Below, one piece after another: positions 26,755 to 35,495 of a DNA stretch of 64,000 bases; the stretch's first letter is position 1; each line of letters begins with the position of its first letter. Made by a program: the position numbers and the translations under genes. This DNA is from Nostoc linckia NIES-25 (GTDB taxonomy: Bacteria > Cyanobacteriota > Cyanobacteriia > Cyanobacteriales > Nostocaceae). The notes under the pieces are model-generated. The model had not been told where the DNA came from, did no database searches, and saw nothing but the letters and a program-made list of their open reading frames with translations. The DNA lies in NCBI RefSeq assembly GCF_002368035.1, contig NZ_AP018222.1:2642007-2706006 (forward strand), read 5' to 3'.

Positions 26755-27900
26755 CTAATAATTAATGACTATTTGATAAAGAGTATCCCGTTGTTGGTAA
26801 GGTCGTCCTAAAGAAGCGATCGCACCTTGTAATGCTTCCACTTCCATACACGTACCGCCTAAGGCACCTGCCATTGTGGTAATGTGTTCTTCCATTAAAG
26901 TGCCGCCGATATCGTTACAACCCCAAGCTAAGGCTTCTGTGGCACCGGCAAGCCCTAGTTTTACCCAACTCTGCTGATGGTTGGGAATCCAATTTCCTAA
27001 GTAAATCCGGGCTACAGCGCCTAGTAGTAGTGCATCTTGCAATATCGGTTGGTCCCGTCCAACGCGGCGACGTAAGGGTTTGGGTGCTTCTTGCCCAACG
27101 AAGGGTAATAAAATAAACTCTGTAATCCGTGCTGGATATTCCCTTTCGATGGCTATTTTTTGCAGCGATCGCAGTTTCTCTAAATGTCCAATTTGCTGTT
27201 CGTGGCTTTCAATATGCCCAGATAGCATGGTACTGGTAGTATGTAAGCCTAATTTGTGAGCGGTGCTGATAATTTCTAACCAAGTGGCTGTATCAATCTT
27301 TTCTGGACACAGTATCCGCCTGACTGTATCATCTAATACTTCTGCTGCTGTTCCTGGCATTGAACCAACCCCAGCATCTTGCAAAGCAGCTATTACATCA
27401 GCGTATTCCAGTCCGTCAAGTCTGGCGATAAATTGCACTTCCTGGGGAGAAAAAGCGTGTAGATGTATCTGGGGAAATTCCTGTTTGATGGTTTCTACTA
27501 ACTTGAGGTAATAGGGCAAAGATTTGCCGTTGATTTGTGCTTGCGGATTTAATCCCCCCTGCATACAAATTTCGGTCGCACCCCGTTGCACTGCATCTGC
27601 GGCCTTTTCCAAAATTTGTGTCCAATCCAACCAATATGCGCCTGTATCGCCATCATCGCGACGGAAGGCACAAAAACTACAGTGCTGCTCGCAAATATTA
27701 GTAAAATTGATATTACGATTTATTACGTAAGTAACTGTATCGCCTGCTTGTGCGTGGCGTAGAGTATCAGATGTGATACGTATTGCAGCGATCGCCTCTG
27801 GTTCGGTTTGTTGTAACAATACCACCCCATCTTCAGGAGATAAATCGTACCCCATTAAGGCACGCTCAAGAATTTTTTCAACAGAAATTTTTGTCAGCAT
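26755..27900 (-). CDS. cofH: FO synthase subunit 2 (radical SAM)
   Basis: The 381-aa radical SAM enzyme has the cluster motif C-x3-C-x2-C in NICEQHCSFCAFR (Cys70, 74, 77). The family-specific segments MQGGLNPQ and GTAAEVLDD are present, with an EEHITTMAGA C-terminus. CofH works with CofG to make 7,8-didemethyl-8-hydroxy-5-deazariboflavin (FO), the antenna chromophore of cyanobacterial photolyases. No cofG is in the window. Length and start (MLTKISVEKIL) are typical. Confidence 0.94.
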   Translation of the reverse strand: MLTKISVEKILERALMGYDLSPEDGVVLLQQTEPEAIAAIRITSDTLRHAQAGDTVTYVINRNINFTNICEQHCSFCAFRRDDGDTGAYWLDWTQILEKAADAVQRGATEICMQGGLNPQAQINGKSLPYYLKLVETIKQEFPQIHLHAFSPQEVQFIARLDGLEYADVIAALQDAGVGSMPGTAAEVLDDTVRRILCPEKIDTATWLEIISTAHKLGLHTTSTMLSGHIESHEQQIGHLEKLRSLQKIAIEREYPARITEFILLPFVGQEAPKPLRRRVGRDQPILQDALLLGAVARIYLGNWIPNHQQSWVKLGLAGATEALAWGCNDIGGTLMEEHITTMAGALGGTCMEVEALQGAIASLGRPYQQRDTLYQIVINY

Positions 27901-28005
27901 TTTTCTCTTAATTTATCTGAAAATTTTTAATTTTATAACTTTGCTAATAAGTAGAAGGACTAAATTAAACCTAACTCAATCTCGCCGGGTTTCGACTGCG
28001 CGGAA

Positions 28006-28050
28006 GTTGAGTTTCGACTACGCTCAACTTCCGCGTAGTCGAAACTCAAC
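28006..28050. repeat. Perfect 18-bp inverted repeat
   Basis: GTTGAGTTTCGACTACGC at 28006-28023 is followed by a nine-base loop and its exact reverse complement at 28033-28050. Neighbouring partial copies (GGTTTCGACTGCGC, AGCGGAGTCGAAA) belong to the same dispersed family. Confidence 0.8.
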
Positions 28051-28177
28051 CCTCAAGGAATAAGCTTACCGAGCATTGAGCGGAGTCGAAATGCGTCTTC
28101 TAAATAATTGTGTCCACCTAATTAATAAAATTTTACTTAATAAGTATACTAAATTCTTGAGAATCAAAAAGAAATAC

Positions 28178-28327
28178 TATAGGAGTCCGATTTGATTTTT
28201 GAAAAAATCTCAGTATCTGTAGGGTGTGTTATGGCGTAGCCTAACGCACCTAAATCATTAACCGGTGCGTTACGCCAAAGGCTAACGCACCCTACGTATA
28301 TTTCAAAAATCAAATATGAGTCCTATA
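28178..28327. mobile_element. MITE-like foldback element, copy 2
   Basis: 150 bp between TATAGGAGTCCGATTTGATT and its near-complement ending ATATGAGTCCTATA, giving about 30-bp inverted ends. The inner arms are TAGGGTGTGTTA and GCTAACGCACCCTACG. The layout is the same as at 8271-8422, but the arms match better. Confidence 0.75.
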
Positions 28328-28336
28328 TATAAAAAT

Positions 28337-29965
28337 TTAGCTGCTTTTATGTTCTAGTTGCCACAGCTTACTATTGTGAAAAACATCAACTAATTTGTAT
28401 TTTTTATCCAGTTCGATTCTAAATCTTTTGGAAGGATTATACAAAAATATTTTACTGAAATTATTAGGAATCTTTGGTATCGTTGGTTCAATTACCAATT
28501 GCATCTGTACTTTGTTATCTAAAAGATGAATTAAAGACATTAAATCGCCGATATTTAAGGAATAATTACTACTAATTAATAGTGGGTCGTTAGTTTGATT
28601 GATGATTCGAGCTATTTGAGGATTGGTATGGCTGCTTTTATTCCACCATGTCTCGGCTTGAGAACTGACTGCACAGGATAAAACTCCACTGGAAATTAGT
28701 ATTACCATTACTAATTGCCAAAACTTGCGGACTATTAATTTAGAAGAAATAATTTGAGCCGCCAGTAAGTAAGCAACAGCTAGCTGAATGCTTACATAAG
28801 ACAGAGTGACATATCTAGGTCGCAGACTGACCTTACCTCCAATAATTAAATCGGGTAAAATGAGAGCTAAAGCAGGTAGTCCACCTAAGAGAAAAATAAA
28901 TAACCAAACTTGTTTGCCTGCCCGATTATAAAGATATAAAAATGAATATACTACCAAGATTAGTATTAAGGGAATTAAAAATCTACCCCAGCGCAAAACT
29001 GGCAAATTTAAATCTGGAAAAAATGGTTCGTAGCGCCAAAAATCAGCAAATAAATAGCTAATATTACTAATCCAACCAGAAACTAAAATTGACAGAGATT
29101 GTTTAGCTTGAGCGCTGGCTGTTGTGCGCTCAATTTCAGATAAGCTATTAATAAGAATTAAAATCCAAGGAATAAAAGCTAAAAAGCCGAGGCTAGTTGC
29201 TATTAAATAAGCTTTAACAATTTTAGTGAATCGAAAGCGTTCAATAGCAAATACATAAATACCGTAGGCGATCGCCAGCAACCCAGAAAACAAAAAAGTG
29301 TATAATCCTAGCGCCACTGTTACTGCATAAATCCCCCAAAACTTCTTGTTACTCAGCCTGATTGCTTGCAGCAGTGCAGCACTCTCTAGCAAAATAGTCA
29401 CCATCCACAAACTGAACTCTCTTGCCTCTTGTGCATATAGCAGATGGAAAGGCGAGACTGTTAGAAAAGCTACGCTTATCCATGCTGCTATGGGTGACTG
29501 AAATAATTCTAAGCATAGCCAATAAATGCAAGGAAAAGCTAGGAGGCTAATTATGGCTGACAAGCTTCTTGTAGTCGCTACTGAATTGCCAAAAAGTTGC
29601 ATCCATAATCTAACCATTACGTAATAAAGTGGAGGATGTTGAGCATCCTCCACTGCCAAAGAGTCGATCGTATTAATTAAACCTTTTTCAGAATTAGGTT
29701 GTTGATATTTTTGTATATTTCCAACAGCAAACACTTGGCCGTTAAATACTTGTCGAACAAATTCTGTCTTCGTGTAACCAGAAATTCGTAATGAGGTATA
29801 CGCTTCATCGTGTGAGTAGACTTTTCGATCCAGATATGCGAAGCGAAAAAATATCCCTAATATTAACAAAATAACGATTAAAAATCGTAGCCAAATAGGA
29901 GGAAAATATTTTGTAATTGCTGTTGGGGGAAAATGTCTGGCAACTACTGATTGTCTGTTTAACAT
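28337..29965 (-). CDS. Polytopic membrane glycosyltransferase (GT39/ArnT-like)
   Basis: The 542-aa protein has about eleven hydrophobic segments. The GT-C acidic motif lies in the first periplasmic loop (YSHDEAYTS, Asp53-Glu54), followed by the DAQHPPLYYVMVRLW segment typical of the family. It probably transfers a sugar from a polyprenyl-phosphate donor outside the membrane; acceptor unknown. The codons are AT-rich like the spacer DNA around it. Single gene, closely downstream of a MITE-like element on its 3' side. Confidence 0.87.
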   Translation of the reverse strand: MLNRQSVVARHFPPTAITKYFPPIWLRFLIVILLILGIFFRFAYLDRKVYSHDEAYTSLRISGYTKTEFVRQVFNGQVFAVGNIQKYQQPNSEKGLINTIDSLAVEDAQHPPLYYVMVRLWMQLFGNSVATTRSLSAIISLLAFPCIYWLCLELFQSPIAAWISVAFLTVSPFHLLYAQEAREFSLWMVTILLESAALLQAIRLSNKKFWGIYAVTVALGLYTFLFSGLLAIAYGIYVFAIERFRFTKIVKAYLIATSLGFLAFIPWILILINSLSEIERTTASAQAKQSLSILVSGWISNISYLFADFWRYEPFFPDLNLPVLRWGRFLIPLILILVVYSFLYLYNRAGKQVWLFIFLLGGLPALALILPDLIIGGKVSLRPRYVTLSYVSIQLAVAYLLAAQIISSKLIVRKFWQLVMVILISSGVLSCAVSSQAETWWNKSSHTNPQIARIINQTNDPLLISSNYSLNIGDLMSLIHLLDNKVQMQLVIEPTIPKIPNNFSKIFLYNPSKRFRIELDKKYKLVDVFHNSKLWQLEHKSS

Positions 29966-30021
29966 ATAATATCAAGGTTCAATAATTAAAGGTTTGGAGT
30001 AACAATTCCAGCCTTTATTAA

Positions 30022-30107
30022 CAGCCAATATAATATTTTGACATTGCGTAATATAGTTTGATTGTTGCCTACTTACACTTACTTAATGCAAACTATTATA
30101 TTGGCTG
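30022..30107. repeat. Interrupted inverted repeat
   Basis: CAGCCAATATAATA at 30022-30035 and ATAGTTTG at 30053-30060 are together complementary to one uninterrupted arm CAAACTATTATATTGGCTG at 30089-30107, as if the left arm had gained about 17 bases. It lies between the glycosyltransferase start and the end of the next gene. Confidence 0.55.
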
Positions 30108-30131
30108 AAATTCTCACTATAAAACTGGATA

Positions 30132-31304
30132 TTACGAATTTCCCCTTGCTTGTGGTGTTCGTCGATACTGTATTAGCAATCCTATGCCCATACCAATACC
30201 GACAATAGCAGTAAAGTAGAATAAACCAATCAATCGAATATAAATTGGTGGTGCGATCGCTTCAACTTCAACTTCTTGTGCTACTTTTACTGGTGTAAAT
30301 TGACGGCTAGATCCTGGGTTAGGAGTTGCTTCCACCTCAACTTTGTGTGGCGCACCATCAAAAAATTGCTCTTGCCATGTTAACTTACCTTCTTGGTCAG
30401 TAAGTCCTTTGTAGGCAAAGACTGTTAAATTATCTTCAAGAGCGATCGCTCTTACCTGCAAGCTTACATCTTTGATGGGTTGTCCTGTGGTGCTATCCTT
30501 TACCTGTAACCCTAAATTCGCAAGTTTACCGACAGTGGCGTTTTTATCTCCCTGGAGTTGGATTTCTAATCCTTGCGATTTTTGAGATGATGGTGCGATG
30601 GTTTCAGTACCGCCTGAGTGGTGTCCGCTGCTATGAGCTTCGGCGACTTCTGCACTAACGTTAATAAATAATAAAGCTAATATTGCGACCACAGTCAAGC
30701 TACTTAATAAAAGGCGCACTGATTGGGGTGCGATTTCTCCTTGTTGAAGTTCTTTTTGTCCGCCAATAACCCAACCACCCAACAATCCAACTGCTAATAA
30801 AATTGCTGCAATAACAACAAAATATTTATATTTAACTGGATTTTCTCGGACATTAAAATTTAAACTTTGCTCGTAAGGAGCAAAAGTATTTGCTACCAAC
30901 GGTGACACTTTAACCAGTAATTGATAATTTCCTCGTATGGGTAACATCTGCTGAATTTCTAGCTTACCATCAGGCGCGAAAGCATTCATTTGCAAAAGTT
31001 TTGTCCCCTCAACAATCGGAAAATCTGTTGTTAACCAGGGATTAGATGGTGGCGTCAAAATTTCTAAGCTGATTTTGGCATTTTCTAAAGATTTACCTGC
31101 CGCATCAACAGCTTGTAGTGTCAAATTAACAGGAGATTGATGTCTTTCTGTTCCTGCTTCAAAGGGAAGAATACGTTCTAAAGACGGGTTGGTAGAAAGT
31201 AACACTCTAGAAGTAGGAGTTTGAGAATTACCTACTAAGGAATAAAGAATTGACAACGTGATGCAAACAGCACTGATAACTCCAAATAGTCGATATTTTT
31301 TCAT
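30132..31304 (-). CDS. Membrane protein with two Ig-like extracytoplasmic domains, near cbtB
   Basis: The 390-aa protein has an N-terminal signal/anchor, a beta-rich domain (about 60-155), two TM segments (about 165-188 and 200-222), a His-rich linker (EAHSSGHHSGG, about 220-231), a second beta-rich domain (about 245-345, VTKD-like 'QVKDSTTGQPIKDVSLQVRA') and a final TM helix. I recognise no named family. The His cluster and its position behind cbtB in a metal-uptake island suggest metal binding at the cell surface, but this is inference from context. cbtB lies 208 bp upstream on the same strand. Confidence 0.8.
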   Translation of the reverse strand: MKKYRLFGVISAVCITLSILYSLVGNSQTPTSRVLLSTNPSLERILPFEAGTERHQSPVNLTLQAVDAAGKSLENAKISLEILTPPSNPWLTTDFPIVEGTKLLQMNAFAPDGKLEIQQMLPIRGNYQLLVKVSPLVANTFAPYEQSLNFNVRENPVKYKYFVVIAAILLAVGLLGGWVIGGQKELQQGEIAPQSVRLLLSSLTVVAILALLFINVSAEVAEAHSSGHHSGGTETIAPSSQKSQGLEIQLQGDKNATVGKLANLGLQVKDSTTGQPIKDVSLQVRAIALEDNLTVFAYKGLTDQEGKLTWQEQFFDGAPHKVEVEATPNPGSSRQFTPVKVAQEVEVEAIAPPIYIRLIGLFYFTAIVGIGMGIGLLIQYRRTPQARGNS

Positions 31305-31512
31305 AAAAGCTGAGGTTGAGGAAGGATGAAGATGCTAATTAACAAGTAACAAACTATTATTTGATTGAAGTACAAAAACTTTATATTTTGAGTCATTAGT
31401 CGCCAAAATGTAAAATGAATTTTGACGACTGACTCTTGAATTTTGTTTCGATCGCTTTATTAAGTGTCAAACAATTGTCTAATCCACCAGTAACTTTTTG
31501 GAATTAGATAAT

Positions 31513-31704
31513 TTAGTGACATGCAACACCTAAAGTGTGGTGTCGCGCTGAATGTGCTGCGTTGTGCGCCGCAGGATAAGTGGAGAATAAAGCAGTCCAA
31601 ATAATCAAAGAAGATAACAGCATATAAAGCGTTATCTGCACTGGCTTGGACAAGGTAATAGTTGCGGTCTTCTGCAATACTGAAATATGAGAAAAACTAC
31701 TCAT
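31513..31704 (-). CDS. cbtB: CbtB-family small membrane protein
   Basis: The 63-aa protein has one TM helix (about 24-45) and the CbtB ending: a His-rich tail AAHNAAHSARHHTLGVACH that matches the family's H-N-x-x-H-x-x-R-H and terminal C-H. A strong Shine-Dalgarno GGAGGT sits seven bases before ATG 31704. CbtB usually pairs with CbtA in predicted cobalt import; no cbtA is here. The tail probably binds the metal. Confidence 0.82.
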   Translation of the reverse strand: MSSFSHISVLQKTATITLSKPVQITLYMLLSSLIIWTALFSTYPAAHNAAHSARHHTLGVACH

Positions 31705-31773
31705 TTTGACCTCCGATAATTAATTTGGGTAATTCATCAATCAAAGGAACTAATGCCGATTGATTGCAAAAAG

Positions 31774-31803
31774 ATATACGATAAAGTTCCTATTTGACAA
31801 GTG
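31774..31803 (-). promoter_or_regulatory. Possible cbtB promoter
   Basis: Reading leftward, TTGTCA and TATATC are about 16 bases apart, some 70 bases before the cbtB start. No cobalamin riboswitch landmarks were found between it and the gene. Confidence 0.3.
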
Positions 31804-32340
31804 GGTATGAAATGTCTTAGCTAATTTGCCCTTAGTGAATACTATACTATCCTTTCAATATTGGCTAATAGTCATGCAGAAATCTACACACAAAGTCCAT
31901 ACAAATAACAAAACAATGACACATGGTTTTGATTAACGCGAAGATGACACGAGATTAATTAAAAATTCAAAATATTATGTTGTCAAATATCGAAATTTCT
32001 TTAAAATTCCGATTTATTTTATCTCTTAGCCAATTAAATATGCTACACCCTACCGACAGTTTCTTGCTGAGGTTCAGTTACTAGGTACTATGGTATACAT
32101 TGTTTGAAAGTTAATTACTGTTGAGGTATTAACTATATCAAAAATAGATACAAAAAAACTCATCTTTTGATTTTATTTATACTTTACTTTAAGTAAAAAT
32201 GCTGGCAAATATATAAAAATTGCCTAGAGTCTTCCAAGGCAGCTAATGATTGGAAAACGCACAACCAAGAACGAAACAGGAATACTCTGCTTTTCAAGGC
32301 AGATTTTAATTTGATGTGAATTTAATAACTTTGGTAACCG
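31804..32340. other. Divergent spacer of the metal island
   Basis: AT-rich DNA between cbtB and the multicopper oxidase. The stretch 32225-32310 has short complementary words (CTTCCAAGGCAG, TTTTCAAGGCAG direct repeats) but no gene that I recognise. Confidence 0.4.
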
Positions 32341-32361
32341 TTTTGAAGCACTTCAAATTTA

Positions 32362-32388
32362 TTGACAATGATTTTTCATTCATATAAT
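32362..32388 (+). promoter_or_regulatory. Promoter with Fur-like palindrome before the multicopper oxidase
   Basis: TTGACA at 32362-32367 and TATAAT at 32383-32388 are 15 bases apart. Between and overlapping them, AATGA-TTTT-TCATT resembles the core of a Fur box (AATGATAATCATT) with one extra central base. Such placement would allow iron-dependent repression. Confidence 0.45.
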
Positions 32389-32448
32389 ATACACAAGGAC
32401 AATTGCAAATAATTTTCAATTCTTTTTTGGTGCTAACTGCTAACTGTC

Positions 32449-33474
32449 ATGCCCTACAACTTCGCTTTGGGTAAGGAAAAACTTTGGAGCCGTCGTCAAT
32501 TACTAAAGCTGGGCTTAGCAAGTGTGGGAGTGAGTGGTGCAGCTGCACTTTGGCAAACGCTGAATTTTCAAAGTCAGTCAATAGTCAAGGTACCACCATT
32601 CGATATGGAAGCATCAGACAACGTTGCTAACCCGATGAAGATGCTGAGGGATTTTGACTATGGGACGCTAAAGCAAGAAAATGGGCGTACTATCCGAGAA
32701 TTTCAGTTAACTGCGGGTACTTCCATTATTCAGCTCAATAGTGCTGTTTCTTACAACATCTGGGATTTAAACGGCCGCATACCAGGGCCAACGCTACGGG
32801 CCAAACAAGGCGATCGCGTGCGAATATTATTTCTCAATAACGCCGGACATTCTCACTCTTTGCATTTTCATGGGGTTCATCCAGCAGAAATGGATGGTGT
32901 TCGTCCAGTCAGCAACGGCAAAGCCACAATTTATGAATTTGATGCCGAACCTTATGGCGTTCATTTATACCACTGTCATATCGAACCAGTTACCCGTCAC
33001 ATTGCCAAGGGACTGTACGGGATGTTTATCATCGATCCTCCGACTCCCCGTCCCCCAGCTGATGAAATTGTATTAGTGATGGCTGGGTATGACGTGAATG
33101 ATGATAGCCATAATGATTATTACGCCTTTAACGGCCTGCCTCATCATTACATGCATCATCCCATTCCTATTTATCAAAATCAGTTGATTCGGCTGTACGT
33201 CCTCAACATTATTGAATACGATCCGGCTGTCACCTTTCACCTCCACGCTAACTTTTTTGATGTTTATCGCTATGGCATGAGTATGACAGCTAGCGAAAAA
33301 ACTGATGTGCTGACGATGGGTATAGCAGAAAGGCACATTTTAGAATTTGCTTTTCGCTACCCAGGTAAATATATGTTTCATCCCCATCAAGATGCGATCG
33401 CCGAAAACGGTTGCATGGGTCAATTTGAAGTAATTCCTGACACTAAGTCTCAAAAAACTGTTAAAAATTCTTGA
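32449..33474 (+). CDS. Two-domain multicopper oxidase, Tat-exported
   Basis: The 341-aa protein has a Tat-type signal (SRRQLLKLGL, 14-23) and two cupredoxin domains. All eight His expected for the trinuclear copper site are visible in four H-x-H pairs: H139/H141, H175/H177, H264/H266, H311/H313. The type-1 copper ligands are in domain 1 (Cys176, His184, Met192, plus His134 or His136); domain 2 has Pro instead of Cys in HPHQ. This is a complete two-domain enzyme. Next to an FTR1 permease, ferroxidase activity (Fe2+ to Fe3+) is the best guess; laccase-type oxidation of phenols is the alternative. Confidence 0.9.
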   Translation: MPYNFALGKEKLWSRRQLLKLGLASVGVSGAAALWQTLNFQSQSIVKVPPFDMEASDNVANPMKMLRDFDYGTLKQENGRTIREFQLTAGTSIIQLNSAVSYNIWDLNGRIPGPTLRAKQGDRVRILFLNNAGHSHSLHFHGVHPAEMDGVRPVSNGKATIYEFDAEPYGVHLYHCHIEPVTRHIAKGLYGMFIIDPPTPRPPADEIVLVMAGYDVNDDSHNDYYAFNGLPHHYMHHPIPIYQNQLIRLYVLNIIEYDPAVTFHLHANFFDVYRYGMSMTASEKTDVLTMGIAERHILEFAFRYPGKYMFHPHQDAIAENGCMGQFEVIPDTKSQKTVKNS

Positions 33475-33669
33475 CGAAAAAGTTAGCTATTTCTAGCCAA
33501 TATACCCACAAGCTAAATAATTTGTAATTAATTCCTGAAAATTTTAAATTAACTAGTTGATAAAAAATATCATTATATGCGAAAGTACAATCTATGACAA
33601 TCCGTCAACCACCTCCGGGTAGCTTGGCAATACAACAATTAATAAATTTAACTTGTGTGAGGAACAAAA

Positions 33670-34710
33670 ATGATAAAATTTCGCTATATATGTTTAACTG
33701 TTGCGACTGCGGCAATAATTACCTTGAGTTCCTGTAGCAGTACGCCAACCGCAGAAAATCCCTCAGTGCCAGCTGCTACTCCCCAAGCTACAGAGGCAGC
33801 AGCAAATAATAGCAATCATAGCGGTCACGGTGGTAAAGAAAAAATCAACATTAATACTGCTATATTGTCAGAATTAGATAAATTTGAAGCCAAACTCGGC
33901 GTACCGGCTTTATCTAACAAAATTCAGGCGAATCGGCCCTACGGTAGTCCAGAAGATTTAGTCACAAAAAAAGTGATTACTCAAGAGCAATTCGACCAAA
34001 TTAAAGACCAGGTTGGCGTTCAAGATGTAGTACTTACAGGTGAAGCAAAAGATGTTGACTACATGTCTAAATTAGGCTTAATGAAAGGACATCTTTTAGT
34101 AGCAAAAGAACTCCTAGACCAAAATCAACCGAAACAAGCAGAACCTCATATTGGGCATCCAGTTGAGGAGATTTATGTTGACGTAGAAGACCAACTTAAT
34201 GAGCGCAAAGTTAAAGAATTTAAGACAACTTTGGTGAGTTTGCAAGATTTAGTAAAATCTAGTCCCAAGGATAGTAAAGTTAAAACTAATTTTACTTCTT
34301 CAGTGGCAGCAGTTGATGGAGCGATCGCAGCTTTACCAGCACCAGAACGTTCAAAACCAGGATTTGTATTACAGGTAGTTAACGAATTACTGGATGCAGC
34401 GAACTCAGAATATGGCGCGGCGATCGCAAATGGTAAGATATCCGCTGCAATTGAGTATCAAGACTCTCGTGGATTTGTCACCTATGCCAATGAATTATAC
34501 AAAGGAATTTCCAGCCAAGTAGCTCAACAAGATGCCGAAGCAGATAAAGCAATTAATACCAGTTTTGCCGAACTCATAAAAGTTTGGCCTGCCGCAATTC
34601 CACCAGCTAAACCAGTCAAGACTCCAGAGGATGTTACCAAATTGGTGAAAACCATTGAGGAAAACTCTCAAAAAGTGATTGATAAATCAAGTTCCCAAGC
34701 ACAGCGATAA
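33670..34710 (+). CDS. Lipoprotein with HHH domain and FTR1-associated-like helical domain
   Basis: The 346-aa protein has a lipobox ending at Cys22 (TLSSC) and a short His-containing linker (NHSGHGG). A ComEA-like helix-hairpin-helix domain spans about 57-115 (ININTAILSELDKFEAKLG ... PEDLVTKKVITQEQFDQI). The rest is an all-helical region. That region contains AEPHIGHPVEE and GAAIANGKISAAIEYQDSRG; the latter resembles the periplasmic domain fused to many bacterial FTR1 permeases (pattern Y-x-G-A-V-x-N-G-x-V ... E-Y-x-E). I infer a periplasmic iron-handling partner of the FTR1 gene downstream. HHH domains normally bind DNA, which would be odd outside the cell. Confidence 0.82.
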   Translation: MIKFRYICLTVATAAIITLSSCSSTPTAENPSVPAATPQATEAAANNSNHSGHGGKEKININTAILSELDKFEAKLGVPALSNKIQANRPYGSPEDLVTKKVITQEQFDQIKDQVGVQDVVLTGEAKDVDYMSKLGLMKGHLLVAKELLDQNQPKQAEPHIGHPVEEIYVDVEDQLNERKVKEFKTTLVSLQDLVKSSPKDSKVKTNFTSSVAAVDGAIAALPAPERSKPGFVLQVVNELLDAANSEYGAAIANGKISAAIEYQDSRGFVTYANELYKGISSQVAQQDAEADKAINTSFAELIKVWPAAIPPAKPVKTPEDVTKLVKTIEENSQKVIDKSSSQAQR

Positions 34711-34739
34711 CATTTTGATTTAATGGGAAGCTGAGAATA

Positions 34740-34950
34740 AGGTGTTTAAAATTGGGAGAAAGTTAAGAGTTAGGAGTGAAGAGTTAGGAGTTATGTAGTG
34801 AATACAGACGCGATTAATCGCGTTTGTACAGGAGTTAAGAGTTAAGAATTTAAGAATTATAATAATTTTTTCAATTCCTCACTCATAACTCCTAACTCCT
34901 AACTCATAACTCCTAATTCCTAACTCATTGGACTCTATTAGCCACTTCAA
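34740..34950. repeat. TTAGGAGT/ACTCCTAA foldback repeat block
   Basis: Tandem GAGTTAGGAGTGAAGAGTTA words at about 34761-34795 face CTCATAACTCCTAACTCCTA words at about 34880-34927. A copy of the ACGCGATTAATCGCGT palindrome lies between. Similar blocks lie at 56292-56436 and 63020-63095. Confidence 0.7.
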
Positions 34951-34960
34951 TTAACAACTG

Positions 34961-35395
34961 ATGCAAGAACTTGACCAGAAAAAGACCATTGATTTGCTCA
35001 ACGCCATCATGGAATTTGAATTAGCAGGAGTAGTCCGGTATACACATTATTCCTTAATGGTAACTGGCCCTAACCGCATTCCCATAGTGGCTTTCTTCAA
35101 AGCACAAGCAAGCGAATCCTTACTTCATGCCCAACAAGTAGGAGAAATTCTTACAGGTTTAGATGGGCATCCTTCCTTAAAAATTGCCCCAATGGAAGAA
35201 ACCTACAAGCATACAGTCAAAGATATTTTGGCAGAAAGCTTATCCCATGAAAAAAAGGCATTAGATCTGTATAAAAGTCTCCTAGAAACTGTCAACAATG
35301 CCAGCGTTTATCTAGAAGAATTTGCTCGTGGCATGATAGGACAAGAAGAGATGCATAATCTCGAACTGAAAAAGATGTTACGTGATTTTAGTTAA
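34961..35395 (+). CDS. Ferritin-like (bacterioferritin-type) diiron protein
   Basis: The 144-aa four-helix protein has the spaced carboxylate/His pattern of ferritin-like proteins: FELAGVVRY in helix 1 (Glu20), ASESLLHAQQ in helix 2 (His56), SLSHEKKALDLY in helix 3 and GQEEMHNLE in helix 4. The helix-2 pair reads E-S-L-L-H rather than the usual E-x-x-H. Likely role: oxidation and storage or buffering of incoming iron. It lies between the HHH lipoprotein and the FTR1 gene on the same strand, which supports an iron role. Cytoplasmic, no signal peptide. Confidence 0.88.
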   Translation: MQELDQKKTIDLLNAIMEFELAGVVRYTHYSLMVTGPNRIPIVAFFKAQASESLLHAQQVGEILTGLDGHPSLKIAPMEETYKHTVKDILAESLSHEKKALDLYKSLLETVNNASVYLEEFARGMIGQEEMHNLELKKMLRDFS

Positions 35396-35495
35396 TAGTC
35401 ATTAGTCATTAGTCACTAGTCATTGGTCATTTGTAAAGAACAATTGACAAATGACAACTGACTAATGACAAAAGACGCATGACAAAGGACAAAAG

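Noticed and set aside
31705..32340. Cobalamin riboswitch upstream of cbtB
   Set aside because: The conserved B12-box and surrounding stems were not recognisable on the cbtB strand.
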